Positions 42,715 through 56,788 of a stretch of DNA of 64,000 nucleotides are shown here, piece by piece. The stretch is from contig JAEMBT020000004.1 of the NCBI GenBank assembly GCA_018873245.2, forward strand, positions 7,543,073 through 7,607,072. The letters run 5' to 3'. A model generated the notes under the pieces. It was not told the DNA's origin, did not search any database, and was given only the letters and a program-made list of their open reading frames with translations. Source of the stretch: Archegozetes longisetosus (Eukaryota > Arthropoda > Arachnida > Sarcoptiformes > Trhypochthoniidae). Both the position numbers and the translations under genes were made by a program. Each line of letters starts with the position of its first letter. The first letter of the stretch is position 1.

Positions 42715-44344
42715 CTAAAGTGCCATTTTTCTGCCCTCAATACTAATCGGAACCGCTCTTTGAACTTTAGTTAATTTTTGCCTTTCTCTAAAGTTACGCA
42801 AATGCTTATCAATTCTTCCCATTGTTCGCTTACTGGAACCAGACTGTAAAGTGATAGAGATTTTAGGTTAAGTTATTAAGTTTTTACAAACTATACAAGT
42901 GGCAAACCTTAGTTAATTCAAGCTCAACAGTTGATTTTGGTCGAACCACATAGTCTTTCATTGAAGGCATAGGGACTCGAGCGCGAGGAACCCATCCTTT
43001 ATCTCCCGGACGCAGATTTCTATTCAAAAAATAACCAAAATTAAATCACTCGTCACTTTGGGCAGTACTTGAATTTTACTTTTCTTCTGCTTGTTTAGAC
43101 GTTTTGGTCGGTGTGCTTTCAGTATCACTCGTTGATTCGGTTCGCATTCGTTTAGTTTTGTTCATGTGTTCAAAATCTCGTTTCTCTCTTTCATCTTTGC
43201 TGATCGAATGAAAATCTGTGTCTAGATTAAAGATAGGACGAGACCAGCTGGCAATCAGATGACTAGCCAACTTCTTATTTTCTTTAGTTTCTTTCGGATG
43301 TTTAAACAGATACATGACAGCTTTACCGATACCACTCGCTTTTATACGCTCGACGTCATCGATATTAAACTGAAACGTATTTTTTAGAATTAATATGAAA
43401 TATAACTCAGATAAAACATTTGAATAGATAATACTTCTGACAATATCTTCAACATGTTTTCTCTAATTTGAAGGTGGGGCAGACTTCCATCAGGCAATCG
43501 CGTCAACCAATCAGTGATAACCCCGAGCACTCCGGCGTCCAAAAAGGCTTCGCGTAAGTCAAGTTTTCTTAGCTGAGCCACAACAAGTGTCAACATTTTT
43601 AACTTTCTCGTAGCTGTCATTCGATTCTTGTTTAACTCAAAGTCATCCTAATGGGCAAATGATGTAAAGTGACAAATGGATCAGTTTCAAAGTTATTTAA
43701 TAGAGAAAAGAGCCTTAATGTGTTGACTCACATCTGCCGCTTGTTTCATTTGTTGAATCAGTTCTGCGATAACATCATCGTTATCATTAATTATGTCAAT
43801 GTTTTTCCTTTTTCTCCGTCTGTAATTTTCTTCTTTTTTCCTCTGAAGCATTAGGTCAAAGTCGTAGACGATCTCATCACTAACAATCAATTGAAACAAA
43901 AATTACATCAGTGTCTTTAGTCGATTGGTAATAATTACTGTTTAGGCTTTCTCTCGTCATCATTAGACTCGTCATCGCTGGACATATCTGGCACCACTTC
44001 TTGTGAATCGTCCCCGTCTTCGTTGTCTCCTTTTTCGTCCTTATTTTCATCTAACTCTTCTTTATTTTCATCTGCATCTTCATTATCTTCTCTGTTAGTC
44101 TCTTCTTCATTATCTTCCTTATTGATATCTTGTGGTTCTTCATTATTTTCAGATTCTTTCTCATTATCTGATTCTTGATTTTGATTAACCGCCGAAGATT
44201 TGTTGCCTTCAAATCCCTATTCATTTGAATAACAATCGATTTGAGCAAAAAATTTAAAATCAATAAATGAAAAGAAACCTCAAATTCGTCTTCGCTGTCA
44301 TCACTATCACCAAAAATATCTCTGACAATAGTTTCTGCACTCAT
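42715..44344 (-). CDS. IWS1: Transcription elongation factor IWS1/Spn1
   Basis: Seven exons: 44344-44279, 44216-43939, 43879-43732, 43647-43435, 43369-43080, 43019-42908, 42843-42715; phases close, 411 aa, shorter than the human 819 aa because the acidic N-terminal repeat region is short. The N-terminus is Asp/Glu/Asn-rich. Then come [13 protein letters not shown] and the conserved TFIIS N-terminal-like (LW) domain ([39 protein letters not shown]) and the family C-terminus ([18 protein letters not shown]..). IWS1 binds Spt6 and travels with elongating RNA polymerase II in the nucleus. Minus-strand AATAAA at about 42707-42702. Confidence 0.93.
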
Positions 44345-45191
44345 TTCTGCAATTAATTAATTAAATTAAAATGAAACAATTGATTATTTTCACTATTATT
44401 ATGACTGAGTTCGTAATAATCGTTTGGCAAAACTATGACTCGGTGTAAAGCCCTCAATTGACGACAGACTGCACTGAAATCACATCCAACTAAACCACAA
44501 AGTTTTCTAATTCGATCAACACTTCATAACTGTTGATGATTTGATTAAGAATTGCTTGGTGATTGCTAAAATTAATTGACGAACAATTTGAACGCGTTAC
44601 AGCTCTATTAAATCTTGATTTCTGCTAATAACCTGTGAAACAATTGACTTTCAGGTGTTGCCAACTTTAGAAAAATTTGATAACAGTTCTATTCTTTATA
44701 GACTAAGAATAACTGTATATAACAGAGAATATCAATATTGATTATTGGAAGTATATATGAAACAGTTTGATATAAACAAGTTAAATATGTTTCTCATATA
44801 AATCCTCAAAATTTAGATCAATTGATTACTCGTGAAGACATTGACAACAATTGAAACTTGAGTTAACAAACATTGTTGTTAAACTACAGGAAGTTGTAAT
44901 AAGAGACCAATCTTATCGAATAGCATATAAAATATATTAGTTTGAACTTTAATCTGTAATTCCATAAGATAATCGACGATTCTAAACATGATTCTTCTAG
45001 AAAAGCAGTCGCAAAGACTAGTGTGTGCCACATAAGAGGACACAGATATGAGATAGAGCTGGAGTTCAGCTAAAAATATCGATCGTCACAATGAGAAGTC
45101 GTTTCTCTTTAGCCTTTAAATATAACTTGCACACAACAAATGCACGACATTTTCGCATCCGATTATAAATACTCGCAAAATCTCAATCAAA
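44345..45191. other. Divergent spacer IWS1-GLS
   Basis: 847 bp between opposite start codons, with no coding region. It presumably holds both promoters. Confidence 0.5.
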
Positions 45192-47243
45192 ATGTTTCTA
45201 AAAAAGTGCCAAAAGTTAATAATTAGCAATAAGTGTTGCAATCATTTTCTGATTAATAATAGCTTTCAGAGTAATCTGAACAGAGCTTATTCAGCATATA
45301 ACCGATTCATTCCTTCGCACGTGTTAAAACCCAATTCCTGTCATATATTTTCATCAATCAAATCAAATCATATTTTGTTCTGGTCACACATCAACCGAAT
45401 CTTCATGTCTTCTGACGAGTTTAATAGAGATAATCATAATTTCAAGATTGAAGACAATAAATCAAAGTACTCAATATTTGCATCGATTTATTTATAATTT
45501 TAGTAATTTATTCCTTATTTTTCTTTAAGAGATGATAAACCAATTGAAGATTTAATTTTCGATGCATTTAAAGATCGAAACGATCTCTTTAGTATCGGCA
45601 AATTGTTGTCTTCATTGGCAGAAACTGGGGTCAAGAAAACTGATCCACGTTTGAATAAAATGATGTCAAAATTAAAAGCAATACTTGAGGACAGGAATGA
45701 AAGTGGAGGTCTTGAATATTTAACACTTGATAGGGATCTGTTCAAGAAAGTAATTCAAGGAAATAAACTCCTGATCAGTCGTGCTCTAGGGCGTCAATTT
45801 GTGATTCCAGAGTTTAAGGAATTTTGTAAATATATCGAAGAGTTTTATTGGAAATGTAAAGCAAATACCGGTGGCAAAGTTGCCGACTATATTCCGCAGT
45901 TGTCTAAATATAATGCAGGTTTAGCTTCGGATTAATTACTATTTACTATTGAATAGTCTATTTGATTAACTGCATTATCTCTTCAATTAGAATATTGGGG
46001 CGTAAGTGTTTGTACAGTTGACGGTCAAAGATATTCAATCGGAGACACAAGTATTCCGTTTACGATTCAGTCGAGCGGAAAACCAATAACTTATGCCATC
46101 GCTTTAAGTGAATTGGGAGCAGATGTTGTGCATAAGTATGTTGGCCAAGAACCATCAGGTCGAATGTTCAATGAACTGGTTCTTGACTATAATCGTAAAC
46201 CTCATAATCCTATGGTCAACGCGGGAGCTATTGTTATTTGTTCCCTTTTGATGCATCTAGTTGAAGTAATTGTTGCTAATTCTGTTTGTCTAAAAGCTTG
46301 ACTCCGCTCCCCTTAGCCCTGTATTGTTATAGATCACACTCACTTCGAAATTGATAATCAGTTGAGAATAGACTTCAAATTTACCGCTATTTTAAATTTT
46401 CTGAATTTGATTCTTCAATATGATCTAATCATATAGATAGAAGTAAAAGATGATCTAAACTATATCTTTGGCATATATTTTAGCCAGAAATGCGCCACTC
46501 GGAAAAGTTTGATTGGGTTTGCAGTTACTTTAAAGAAATGTGTGGCGGAGAATATTTAGGTTTCAATAACGCAACCTTTTTATCAGAACGAGAGGCAGCC
46601 GACCGAAACTTTGCGATTGCTTACTATATGAAAGAACACAAATGCTTTCCCGAAAAAGCTATTTTGAAAGATGTGATGGACTTTTATTTTCAAGTAAATT
46701 ATTTAATCATTTCAGATATTCAGATATAACATTTGACTCATTATTTTTGGTAAAGATGTGCTCTTTAGAGGTTAATTGCCATTCAGTCAGTGTTATTGCC
46801 GCAACTCTGGCCAATGGAGGCATTTGCCCGATAACCGATAATCAAGTGATAACCAATTCTTCAGTTCGAGACTGTTTATCATTAATGCATTCCTGTGGTA
46901 TGTATGACTATTCTGGTCAATTCGCTTTTACAGTTGGTCTGCCCACCAAATCAGGTGAGACTTCAATCCAATTATAAATATATAATGAGATGACTTATGA
47001 AAGTTTAAACATTCAATAGGAGTCTCAGGCTGTATGATGGTTGTTGTGCCTAATGTTATGGGAATATGTTGTTGGTCTCCGAGTCTAGACTCTTATGGCA
47101 ATTCTGTTCGTGGAGTAGAATTCTGTGAGGAATTGGTCTCAGTGTTCAATTTTCATCATTACGATAACCTAAGACATAGCCCGCATAAGTTAGATCCCCG
47201 AAAACGAAACTTCAAAGCAAAATCTATTGAAAACTCAAATTGA
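45192..47243 (+). CDS. GLS: Glutaminase, mitochondrial (kidney/liver-type family)
   Basis: Six exons: 45192-45466, 45530-45918, 45991-46265, 46484-46693, 46756-46954, 47020-47243; 523 aa. It hydrolyses glutamine to glutamate and ammonia. The Lys/Arg- and Ser-rich start ([15 protein letters not shown]..) suits a mitochondrial presequence. The EF-hand-like helical region ([15 protein letters not shown]..) precedes the catalytic domain. Visible active-site positions include Tyr in [10 protein letters not shown], the Ser/Lys pair in QSSGKPI, Asn in MVNAGAIV, Glu in SEREAADRN, Tyr in AYYMKE and Tyr in [12 protein letters not shown] short insertion (MHLVEPEMRHS) lies where the third exon ends. No ankyrin repeats follow, so it resembles a short C-terminal isoform. 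AATAAA at 47272-47277. Confidence 0.93.
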
Positions 47244-47673
47244 ATTATTCAATAGTGGAAATTTTTGTTACAATAAATAGCCCTTAGAATAAATGTCTGA
47301 AAATAAGAACTTTTAAATTATATTCTTGCGATCTGTTCGAAATGCAAAGCAAAGCAATTTATACCGGTATAGCATTTTTCATTTAAAGCTTTTTCAAAGC
47401 TATAGTACATGTTTACTTAAGCTTTTATTGATCGTTGTTTTGCACTTATTCTGCTCTTTACTTTTGAGGCTACTGCTGTATAGATGTTGAGAGAGTTTGA
47501 AATAACAGAAAAATAAAGATAAAATTTACAAAGGATTCTAAAATCATTTATAATCTTCAATCTAATAGACTGCATAATAGTCTATAATAGTTTTATTGTT
47601 GAAAGCATAATTAGTTTTATAGCTTTAAGGTTCATAAAGATAACTTAAAAGCGTATCCAAAGAAAGAACCGCA
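47244..47673. other. GLS 3' region and spacer
   Basis: Begins with the short GLS 3' untranslated region (AATAAA about 29 nt after the stop). Nothing else is recognised. Confidence 0.45.
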
Positions 47674-47905
47674 TCAAAAATAGGAGGAGAGATAAGTTGG
47701 CAAAGGAATGGGCACATCCAAGTGCGAGAGATCACAATCGTTATGGGTAGTAGTGTCTAGTGCTAACTCGAGTTCAGTCATACAGGCTTTCCGCATTCGA
47801 TCGCTTACTTCAATCTCGTGTTCGTCTAAAGGCATTAATGAATGCCAATTCAGATTCAATCGAACAAGTTTTAGGATTTCTCTTAGAAGACTCGATATTT
47901 TTCAA
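47674..47905 (-). CDS. Possible C-terminal exon of an unknown gene
   Basis: A minus-strand frame of about 60 codons ending in DVPIPLPTYLSSYF is less AT-rich than its surroundings and has protein-like composition (MPLDEHEIEVSDRMRKACM..). A splice-like AG lies upstream, and near 48010-48050 minus-strand words resembling donor and acceptor sites surround a Gln/Asn-rich segment. I could not link these into a gene and recognise no domain. It may be a real last exon or chance. Confidence 0.25.
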
Positions 47906-50900
47906 GAATAGCTGTTTACTTACCACTTACTTTCGAGGATGAGTGAGTAAATGCTTTTTAAAAATTGATTAAATTAAGTTTTTCATTTTTATTTCTGAAC
48001 CGTATTCACGTACCTGTTGTTGTTCCCAACCTGTTGTGCAAATAACATACCTTTTAAGTCGTTATATCATACTGTTATTGTTGTTGCTCGTACTGCTTAA
48101 TAGTTATGACCGGTTTTTGAGTCTCAAGCAAGTGTTTCTCAATGTTTAAAAGAGCAAATTTTCAGTCTACAAAACGTTAATGAACTTTACAATCTGACTG
48201 ATATTTCAATTTCACTTCAAATCATTTTCATTTGCAAAATATTGAACATCAATTTTACATCACTCAAACAATACTTCTAATTATTATACTGCTCAAGTAA
48301 TTTATAATATACAAACGAACTTTCCTTTAATACTTGAAATACTGCGTGATAAAATATGTCTGTGATATGCAACCGAGTCATCATTGACTTCGATTATCAA
48401 TTAATAAAAATTCAATGGGTATATCGAATAAGCATAACCTTTAGATTTGTAAAAAAAGTTTTCATTTTGATTTACGCTTTGCTTCTCTCCTAATATATTA
48501 TACAAATGAATAGACTGGGAGGAATACGACATTTCAATTGAATGTATAGACTTTCATTCATATCGTGTTTCCCCTAAAATAAGCAAAAATGCGATTCTTT
48601 TCATTACTTAAATCAGTGATTGACAGCTGCTTTAGGCCAGGGAGAGAGAAGGCATGACATTAGGCTACATTATGGGAAAGTGAATTGAATCTCATTCAAG
48701 TCATAAGTCACTTTAGTTGCAATGTAGGAGGTCTTAGGTCCCAGCTTCTTAACCGCGATATTGAAGCAAAGGGTGAGACCGTCTCCTAAATCTGAAAAGA
48801 AAACGCATTCTCAAATCTATAAGAAGCGTTTTGTTGAAGATTAAACTCTAATACGAGTTAGGACTTCAAAAAGAACATCTGAGTCAGTACGGATGAGTTC
48901 CTCCTAATTGCCTATTTCTAATACTTATCTACATTACACAGACCATTACTAATGAATAATAAGAGTAAATGTTGTAGCTTCTCTAATCAAAAATTGCTCT
49001 ACTTCACAACTTAGGCAATATATGTTATAAATCAAATATTTTTAAAAGGATCTATTTTAAGGAAAACATATCAGATCCTCCGGAAGTCAATAAAACGTTT
49101 ATATGCGTTCAACGTAGAATATATGAAAAATACAGCTGAACGAAGATACCGACAAATTAAATAGAACACCCTGTCATGCAAATAAATTTGAATAATCCGT
49201 TCTGATATTTTTTGCTATCATACACTCATTTGATATTTTCTAGATTGTACACTAAGTAAATTGATTTACAGTAAAGTGCACAACTTCAAAGCTTATACTT
49301 TTATTGTTTCTCTCATTCCAAGTATTATTAAGAGTGAATCACATTCACTTTATTATAAATATATATCAATATATATTCACATCAATATGAAGTGATAGAT
49401 GATTTTATCCACTGGTTCCTAATTGACAGTATAATAAATGGTCATTTCGATAGTGATGTAATAAAGATTTTTCGAATCAAATCGAAGTTTATATTAAATT
49501 TAATATTACATAACATGGATTTATTATGGAAAAGAGCTCAAACGCCATATGGGAATGATGTGAAAGTCAAGAAACTCCGTCTATAAGTGCATTGTAATTC
49601 CAATGGTGACAGATGTCTCATATTTTTGCCTATCCTTACACTTCAAGCCAGACTCTATTGCGAATATCAAAGAATGTGAGAAAAATGCGTCAATCGTTTA
49701 GTGATTGCAGTCTTTTAGGACAAACATAATATTTTCAGTCTATTTTGAAGTTCGAGTAAGAAAGAAATTCTTGTGATATTGGGAACCTGAAAGCCAATTC
49801 TGCCATGAATAAAGTTATGATACAGAATTTAAAGTGCAGCTCAGATTCTCTGTTTGTTTTTGTTCTAGTTTTATCTCAGCTTCGAAGCTAAATCCCAGAT
49901 CTTTTGAGTTTAACCTAGTCTTAACAATTTTCGATGCTCTCAATCTGAAAGCCATTATACACATGAAGTAAAGATTTGTTCTTATGAAAGCTAAATATAT
50001 AGTCACTTACTTTCAGATTGAGAAACAGTCTATATTTACACCATCTCATATAATAACAAGGCTATTAAGGCTGGTTTGAAAAACTAATCCATAAGTTATG
50101 CAAGACTTACGAAAACACAGCTCACGAGTTAGAGAATACTCTAAAGTTCATTAAATAAATGAGAAATCCGAAAGCCGTATCAAAGACTCGCGAATGTGTC
50201 CAAACTTTGTGCTTTATGAAACGTCATATAGATTGACAAATGAGTAGGGGCTGTAGTCATTTGATGAAGTGCTTTTTCAAGTAATATACTACAGAGTAAA
50301 CTTTTAGCTCTTCTGCATAATTCAACTATATTTTGGGTGATTCGATCTTAACTCATATTACTCTATATTACTCCAAAGCATTGGTGCAAATCCTACACAA
50401 TCTATTTTCTATAACACATTACATTTTCTGCTTCTTCGATACAAAGCAGAGCCATCGACTAATGTTATTATTCTCTACCGAATCCCCAATAGTATTGCCT
50501 CTTCTTTTCTGAATGAATTTGCTGTCAAATGCTTTGATGTGCTGTGACTCCACAATACAGAAGCATTCAATTATTTTTGTCGCCTCAATGCACGTGTTGC
50601 TGATGCAAAGCCTGCCAATGATTATAAGCTGGTGTGTGTCAGTGAGTTTAAGAGTCTCTTTTCATATCCTGACTTCAGTCTCTCACTGTCAGAATCATCA
50701 TATAAATTATGCCATTAAATTGATCAGGAGATCAATCTTTGAACGAGATTTGATTGCAAATTACGATATTGCACTCAATGTTAGTTTTCTGTTTGCTATC
50801 AACTTATGATATCATTGACATTGAAAGCAGTATCTGGCTTTCGAAACTCGGAATTGGTTCTAGGTGACAAGCTCAAACCAATCATATTGGATGCTCTCGA

Positions 50901-52191
50901 ATATATCTAGAGCTGTACTGTCATAGTATTAATGAAAAGTAAACAGCGCAATGTTTTAGCTTTCGTATACGATTTGAATAAGAATGTGAAAGTCGTTCCA
51001 ATCAAATCTGTGAAGCTTCAACAATTTATATGGGCTTCAATTATTTTTATTTGACAATTATCTCACTGACTTTCAATGTAATTGTTATCAATTCAGATTT
51101 GAAAGTTTATGTGCTCAAATTTCAGTATAGGTTTCATACACCTGGTATTTAGTGTTGTATACATCACTCTGTACCAAATAACTTATATCTAATGTTTCAA
51201 AATATGTGACACGATATACTAAACTAAGTTTTAGATAAAGCTAATGTCACGTGCTCAGTAGTATTGAAAACTGAGATATGGTATATTGGACACTGAGTCA
51301 CTTATGTTGCATAAAATCAAGTAAACGTTTGTTGACAAAAATCAAAATGAAACATATTTTAACTAAGTTACGTTAAATAAGCTCAATCCTTCAAAATAGA
51401 AAGCTTGTCAAGGCTAGTAAATCATTTACTTTAATTGAAATTATTCTGATTTCAGAATATTTTTGCGAATAGATCAGATTGTGTTGCATCTATAAGTGGC
51501 TACCACATGGGAAGTAGTGTACTTATGCCCCAGTGTATATCACTTTAATTAGTCAACTGTATACAATAGATTATAAATTGTTTTCAAATTGACAATATTT
51601 AGCCCTTATCTCTATCATATAAAACATGTAGACGATACAATTCAATTTAGTACAGATTTTAATCGGGAATGTTTGTTATGCAGGCAAGTATATGTCTGAA
51701 AAAGTATACTGTTCCATTTCATAGCGTATCTGAGTGTTTTATCACTTATCAATACATTTTATCTGTTATATTATTAGATTGAATCCTATAACGAATAATA
51801 GAGTGAAAATGCATTCTCGTAATTGGAATACGACTATTGCGAGTTATTGTCGTTTATGGCACTTTGAACGATTACTCTCTATACTTAGCAGTAAAAGTAT
51901 ACTGCATAAAATACCTAAGATGCGCAAACTATATACTGCACTAGTATTGAAGTAGACACACGAGAGAAAAGTGTAGCGCGTTTCAGATAGTATTCTCATC
52001 AAAATCCTATTGAAAATGCTATTCAATGAACAATATAGTTAAACCTTGTGACACCTTTCCTATTTTACGTAAAATGCTTTTAGAGTCTGACTAATAAACT
52101 CAATCTAACTTTTGTGTTGCATTAAAGTCGCATTGATTGTCATTTATGTCAACTTTGATTACTTTCAGATAAGTAGTGGAAGGAAATTGCG
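47906..52191. other. 4.3 kb spacer upstream of the SLCO gene
   Basis: No supportable coding region. A stretch at about 50460-50810 is less AT-rich and carries several short open frames without known domains; it could be a decayed gene or element. The SLCO 5' untranslated exon boundary is likely at 52169, after TTACTTTCAG. Confidence 0.4.
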
Positions 52192-55100
52192 ATGCCATCA
52201 GAGTCAACGGATAGAATTAAAGAATCATTAAGTAATGAGCCTTTAGTTGGTTCTAATGGTGAGAATGGCAAAAGTGATGCCTTCAAATCTGATCAAGTCG
52301 AAAGCAAAGAATCTCAAATGAACGACAATGTAATACCTTTAAGGCAACCAACCAATCAAATGAATGATGAACAAGATTACCAAAGTAGCATTAGTTGCGG
52401 ATGGAATCGTTTTAGACCAAAATTTTTGCAGAAATATCGAACGCCACGTTGGGTATTGTTCTGGTTGTGTTGGGCCGGGGCTTTGCAGGGATTTATTGTT
52501 AATGGATGTGTTAATGTAGTCATCACTACAATAGAGAAACGATACAAAATGAAAAGCACTGAATCAGGTCTTATAGCTGGTGGTTATGATGTCGGAGCCT
52601 TCTTGTTCTTAGCGCCCATCTCTTATTTTGGCGGGACCAGATCTAAACCACTATTTATTGGCATTGGAGTACTAGTGATGGGTATTTAAAATCTGCTGAT
52701 TATAGTACAATAACTTTACTAAATAAGAAAAAATTAGCTGCATATCAATAGAGTAGGACTAACCTGAAAACTCAACACAAAAGTGAGACCGATCATTCTA
52801 ATTTATGTCAGTCAAAGTCAGCTTTATTTATACTAACACCCTACTATATATAAAAACTTTTCGTAAAACTGACTCGATTGCTTTGGTAGGTTTTGGTGCG
52901 CTCGTCTTTTCTTCGCCTTATTTCACTGCTGGACGATATGAATTTAGTAACGAAGTTGAGAATGTTTGCAGCAATATTTCAAGTGATTCACAATTTTGTT
53001 CTGAGAAAGTTGATGAAAAGCTATCGAATTACAAGTGGGTTTTCTTTTTGGGCCAATTTCTTCACGGCGTTGGCGGTGAGAATCATTTATCTTAATTAAA
53101 ACTTCCAGGATTCAGGATTTCATAAATACGTTATATTTTTCTGATACTTATGGTTCGAGACCAATCATTTAATACTTCTTGAACAATAAATGAGCAAAAG
53201 AATTTCTAAGTTTTCTGACAAACTCAGAAGTATGATTCGCTAATATTGACTATGATTCGAGAAATAGTTGAGGAACAATATATCTTAATTAATACTGCTT
53301 TTAATGAGAAACCATTAACTTTTGAAAAAGACTCCGAAAAGATATTCGCTCAGGTCATGCTAACTAAATTTACCCTTAGTTCTAGCTTGCTGTAAGAGGC
53401 AAAGCACTTATGCTTGGAATATATTTCTGTTAAACGCAACTCTTAATTTAATTAGTAATGATTTTTTCTCTATAAGATCTTAGATCTTTATGTATTGTAC
53501 ATTTAGTGTTCTTTACTCTAAATCACAACGTTTTATTAAGAAATAAATTTTAAAAAACAAAATCTCGTAACTTGTACGAAATTTTAAATCTTTATAGTTT
53601 TAGCAGTTTTTTCTGACTAACAGTTATTCTAATTGTATTTTTTTTTGTTTTATCACTTTATAGCGACACCACTTTACACACTGGGTAAGATTAATACAAT
53701 CAGAATATATTAACAAGTTTTTGATTAGTTTCTCAGTTTAATTAATATGATTTGTTAGGTTGCACCTATTTGGACGAAAGTCTTCCAACAAAGCAATCGT
53801 CATTATATCTTGGTAAATATCAATTCATTTATTCTGTAATATCACCTCCAAAAGTGTTTGTAAAAATTCAAATTTGACACAAAATTAATATTTCTATTTT
53901 TAAACTATTTTGAGGTTAAAACCTATTTTATATTTTTTATTTAGGTATCTTCTATTCAATGTCAGTCTTGGGTCCAGGTTTAGGATACATGTTGGGCGGG
54001 CAGTTTCTCAATTGGGTTTACGTTGATTGGAATGTGAATCCGGATGATATAGGACTAAGCCGATCAAGTCCTGTTTGGATCGGTGCCTGGTATATAGTCT
54101 TCATAATTGGATTCCTACTGTCTATCATTATATTTTTTCCAGTTTCTGCATTTCCAAAAGAATTACCAGGTATTAATTCTATTAGTTTGTAGGCATAAAC
54201 TTAATTTGATTTGATTGCAGGAACAAGAAAAATTAGGGCAGAAAAAGTATCAGAAGCACATTCGAAACATCAAAACAGCGAAGCGGTTGTCAATAAAGAC
54301 TTTGGCCAAACGGCTAAAGATCTGCCGAAATCATTCCGTATTTTACTGAGCAATCCAACATTTATGTTTTTAAATCTTGCGGGGGCTACAGAAGGTATGT
54401 ATTCAATAATACCAATGATTGGCATAAATCAGTTATCGACTCGTTGCTGAAAATGATGCTTGCATTAAATTTTAGTTAAGGTTAGAAGATACTCATAAAG
54501 TCTAATCGAGTCTAGATATCAACTTATAAACTATGATAAGTGAGCGCGTTCTTCAACAATAGAGGAGCAATAGCCGACTAAATTGCAATGATAATACTAT
54601 TGAAGTTTTGAATATATTTTCACTTTTGTTTATTCTAAACTTTGATTCGATTGTATTTATAGTTGTTAAGAAACAAATGCTTAACTCATATTTGTATCTG
54701 ACTTAAGGAATGCTCGTCTCTGCATTGGCCACATTTTTGCCTAAAATAATAGAACAGCAGTTCAGTATAGCGACGAGCAGTGCAGCGCTTATCGTTGGTT
54801 TAGTTACAATTCCAGGTGCCGGTGGTGGAACTTTTTTGGGTGGATATGTCGTTAAGAGATATAATATGAAATGCGCTCAAATTATCAAATTTTGTATATG
54901 TTGTGCGACTGTGTCAATTGCTTTAACGATGGCTTTCTTAATCTCTTGTCCGAACGTGAACTTTGCTGGTGTTACGAGTCCGTATCCAAACGACGATAAC
55001 ATTGGCTTAAGTATTGACTCTGAGTGTAATCGAAACTGTTCTTGTTCTATCTATCAATACGACCCTGTTTGCGGTTCAAACGATCAAATGTTTTATAGTG

Positions 55101-55850
55101 CTTGTCATGCGGGCTGTCATGATGTTCACCACATCGGGGATTTGAAAATTTATACCAATTGCCAATGTCTGAAGGGCTTGGAGAACAACACAAAAACCAG
55201 TGATCTATCGATCTCATTAGACAAAGAAAGATTTAGTTTTGATGCGAAGAGAGAGAAATGCGAAACTTCGTGTAAACTTCTTCCTTACTTTTTGGTTTTG
55301 ATATTTTTATGTATGTTATTTACATTCTTGGTCAGCATGCCTTCATTGACTGCAACTTTGAGGTATGAAAATAGTGTAAATCAATGAACATGTATTGAAT
55401 AGGAATGATATAACTATAAGGATTGTTTTAATAAATTATTTTAGATGTGTTGCCGACAGTCAAAAGTCATTTGCTTTGGGAATCCAATGGATGGGCGTTC
55501 GCATATTGGGCACAATACCTGCTCCCCTAATGTTTGGTTCTTTAATAGACTTAAGTTGCATATTATGGCAACAAACTTGTGATAATGAAAGCGGTGCTTG
55601 TCTCGTATATGACAACAAACGAATGAGTCGTAACGTACTATCACTTGGAATTTTGCTCAAAGTTTTGTCATTTATATTCTTCTTCTTCGCCTGGTTCTTA
55701 TATAAACCACCGCAACCATCAAAACAAGAAACTAATGCACAAGAAATAAATATCAGCTTAGAAACCAATTCAAACTCAAGTAATTCAGATGTATCTCAAT
55801 GTTGTCCACAATTCAAGAATAAGAGCAATATATCAATAACTAAGTTGTAA
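52192..55850 (+). CDS. Organic anion transporter (SLCO/OATP family)
   Basis: Eight exons: 52192-52681, 52890-53075, 53664-53684, 53759-53812, 53945-54169, 54221-54394, 54708-55362, 55445-55850; 736 aa, and all phases close. The third exon is only 21 nt. The family has twelve membrane spans and carries bulky organic anions across the plasma membrane. Seen here: a hydrophilic N-terminus, PRWVLFWLCWAGALQGFIVNG (first span), the family-type segment PVWIGAWYIVFIIGFLLSI, a cysteine-rich Kazal-like extracellular loop between spans 9 and 10 (CNRNCSC..YDPVCGSN..YSACHAGC..NCQC), and an ADSQKSFALGIQWMGVRILG segment typical of OATPs. AATAAA at 55932. Which subfamily cannot be decided. Confidence 0.92.
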
Positions 55851-56788
55851 TATATATTTTTTAGCTATCTTTTATCAATTTTTTAACTTAAAAAACTTGT
55901 GTAATTTATATTATATGTGGCTTTTTTAATTAATAAATACATCAATTCACTTGAATAAAAAATGAGATTATTTCAAGTCGTTTGAACGATTGGCTATTTG
56001 AATTTTCTTTAATTTTAAATGAACCTTAAAAAGGGATTAAAGTTTTGATGTTACCTATCCAGATTTTGATCTGTGTCCAGGCAGATGGCTTCAACTGTAA
56101 CTACACGTTAGGTGCCTAGGCTTTGGGTTTTCGCTCTAGATAAAATGGAATAGCGTCTCAAAATTAAATTATAATCTGTAATCGAACCGATGACTTTTAT
56201 TATCCTGAGGGAAAGGCACAATGTTTGTTCAAATTAACTTTTTTATCTTTTAGCTTAAGTTTTACCAATCATGCTGCGATTCTAGTTATATTTATCATGT
56301 TTAAATCATTTGAAGCTTTTGCAAGACAGCCACATATATTAGAACTTAATTAAATTAAACTAAATTGCTAATTTCATAACTAAGCTCGAAGTATAAGTTC
56401 AGGATCGAATGTAGCGGATCAATGCTTAGTTTGTGCAAACTGTGGTAAAGTTGGGCCAAATGAAAGTATTCCCTTTTCATACGAAAAGTCCAGGAAAAGC
56501 TTCGATCAGATGTGGTAGCCAAGGATTAAATGCTTTTCCAATGACTAACGCAAATTTTAACATCTTGAAAAACTGTAGCTCAGTTTCCATTCAATAAGAT
56601 TTAATATTGAATAGATTTGTAGTTCGAAGATTGCAGTAGTTTTGAGCGTCCTCGTCAAACTCATGTTCGAACACAATTTCAAAAATACAAAAAAACTTTC
56701 AATTTGAACAATAATTTATTTGAAAATCACCTAAAATTACAAGTCTATAATCGGTTAGAAATGTAAACATGAAACAATGAAAAGATAA
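55851..56788. other. Spacer SLCO-MRPS17 (convergent)
   Basis: 3' untranslated regions of the two converging genes and about 0.8 kb without recognisable features. Confidence 0.5.
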
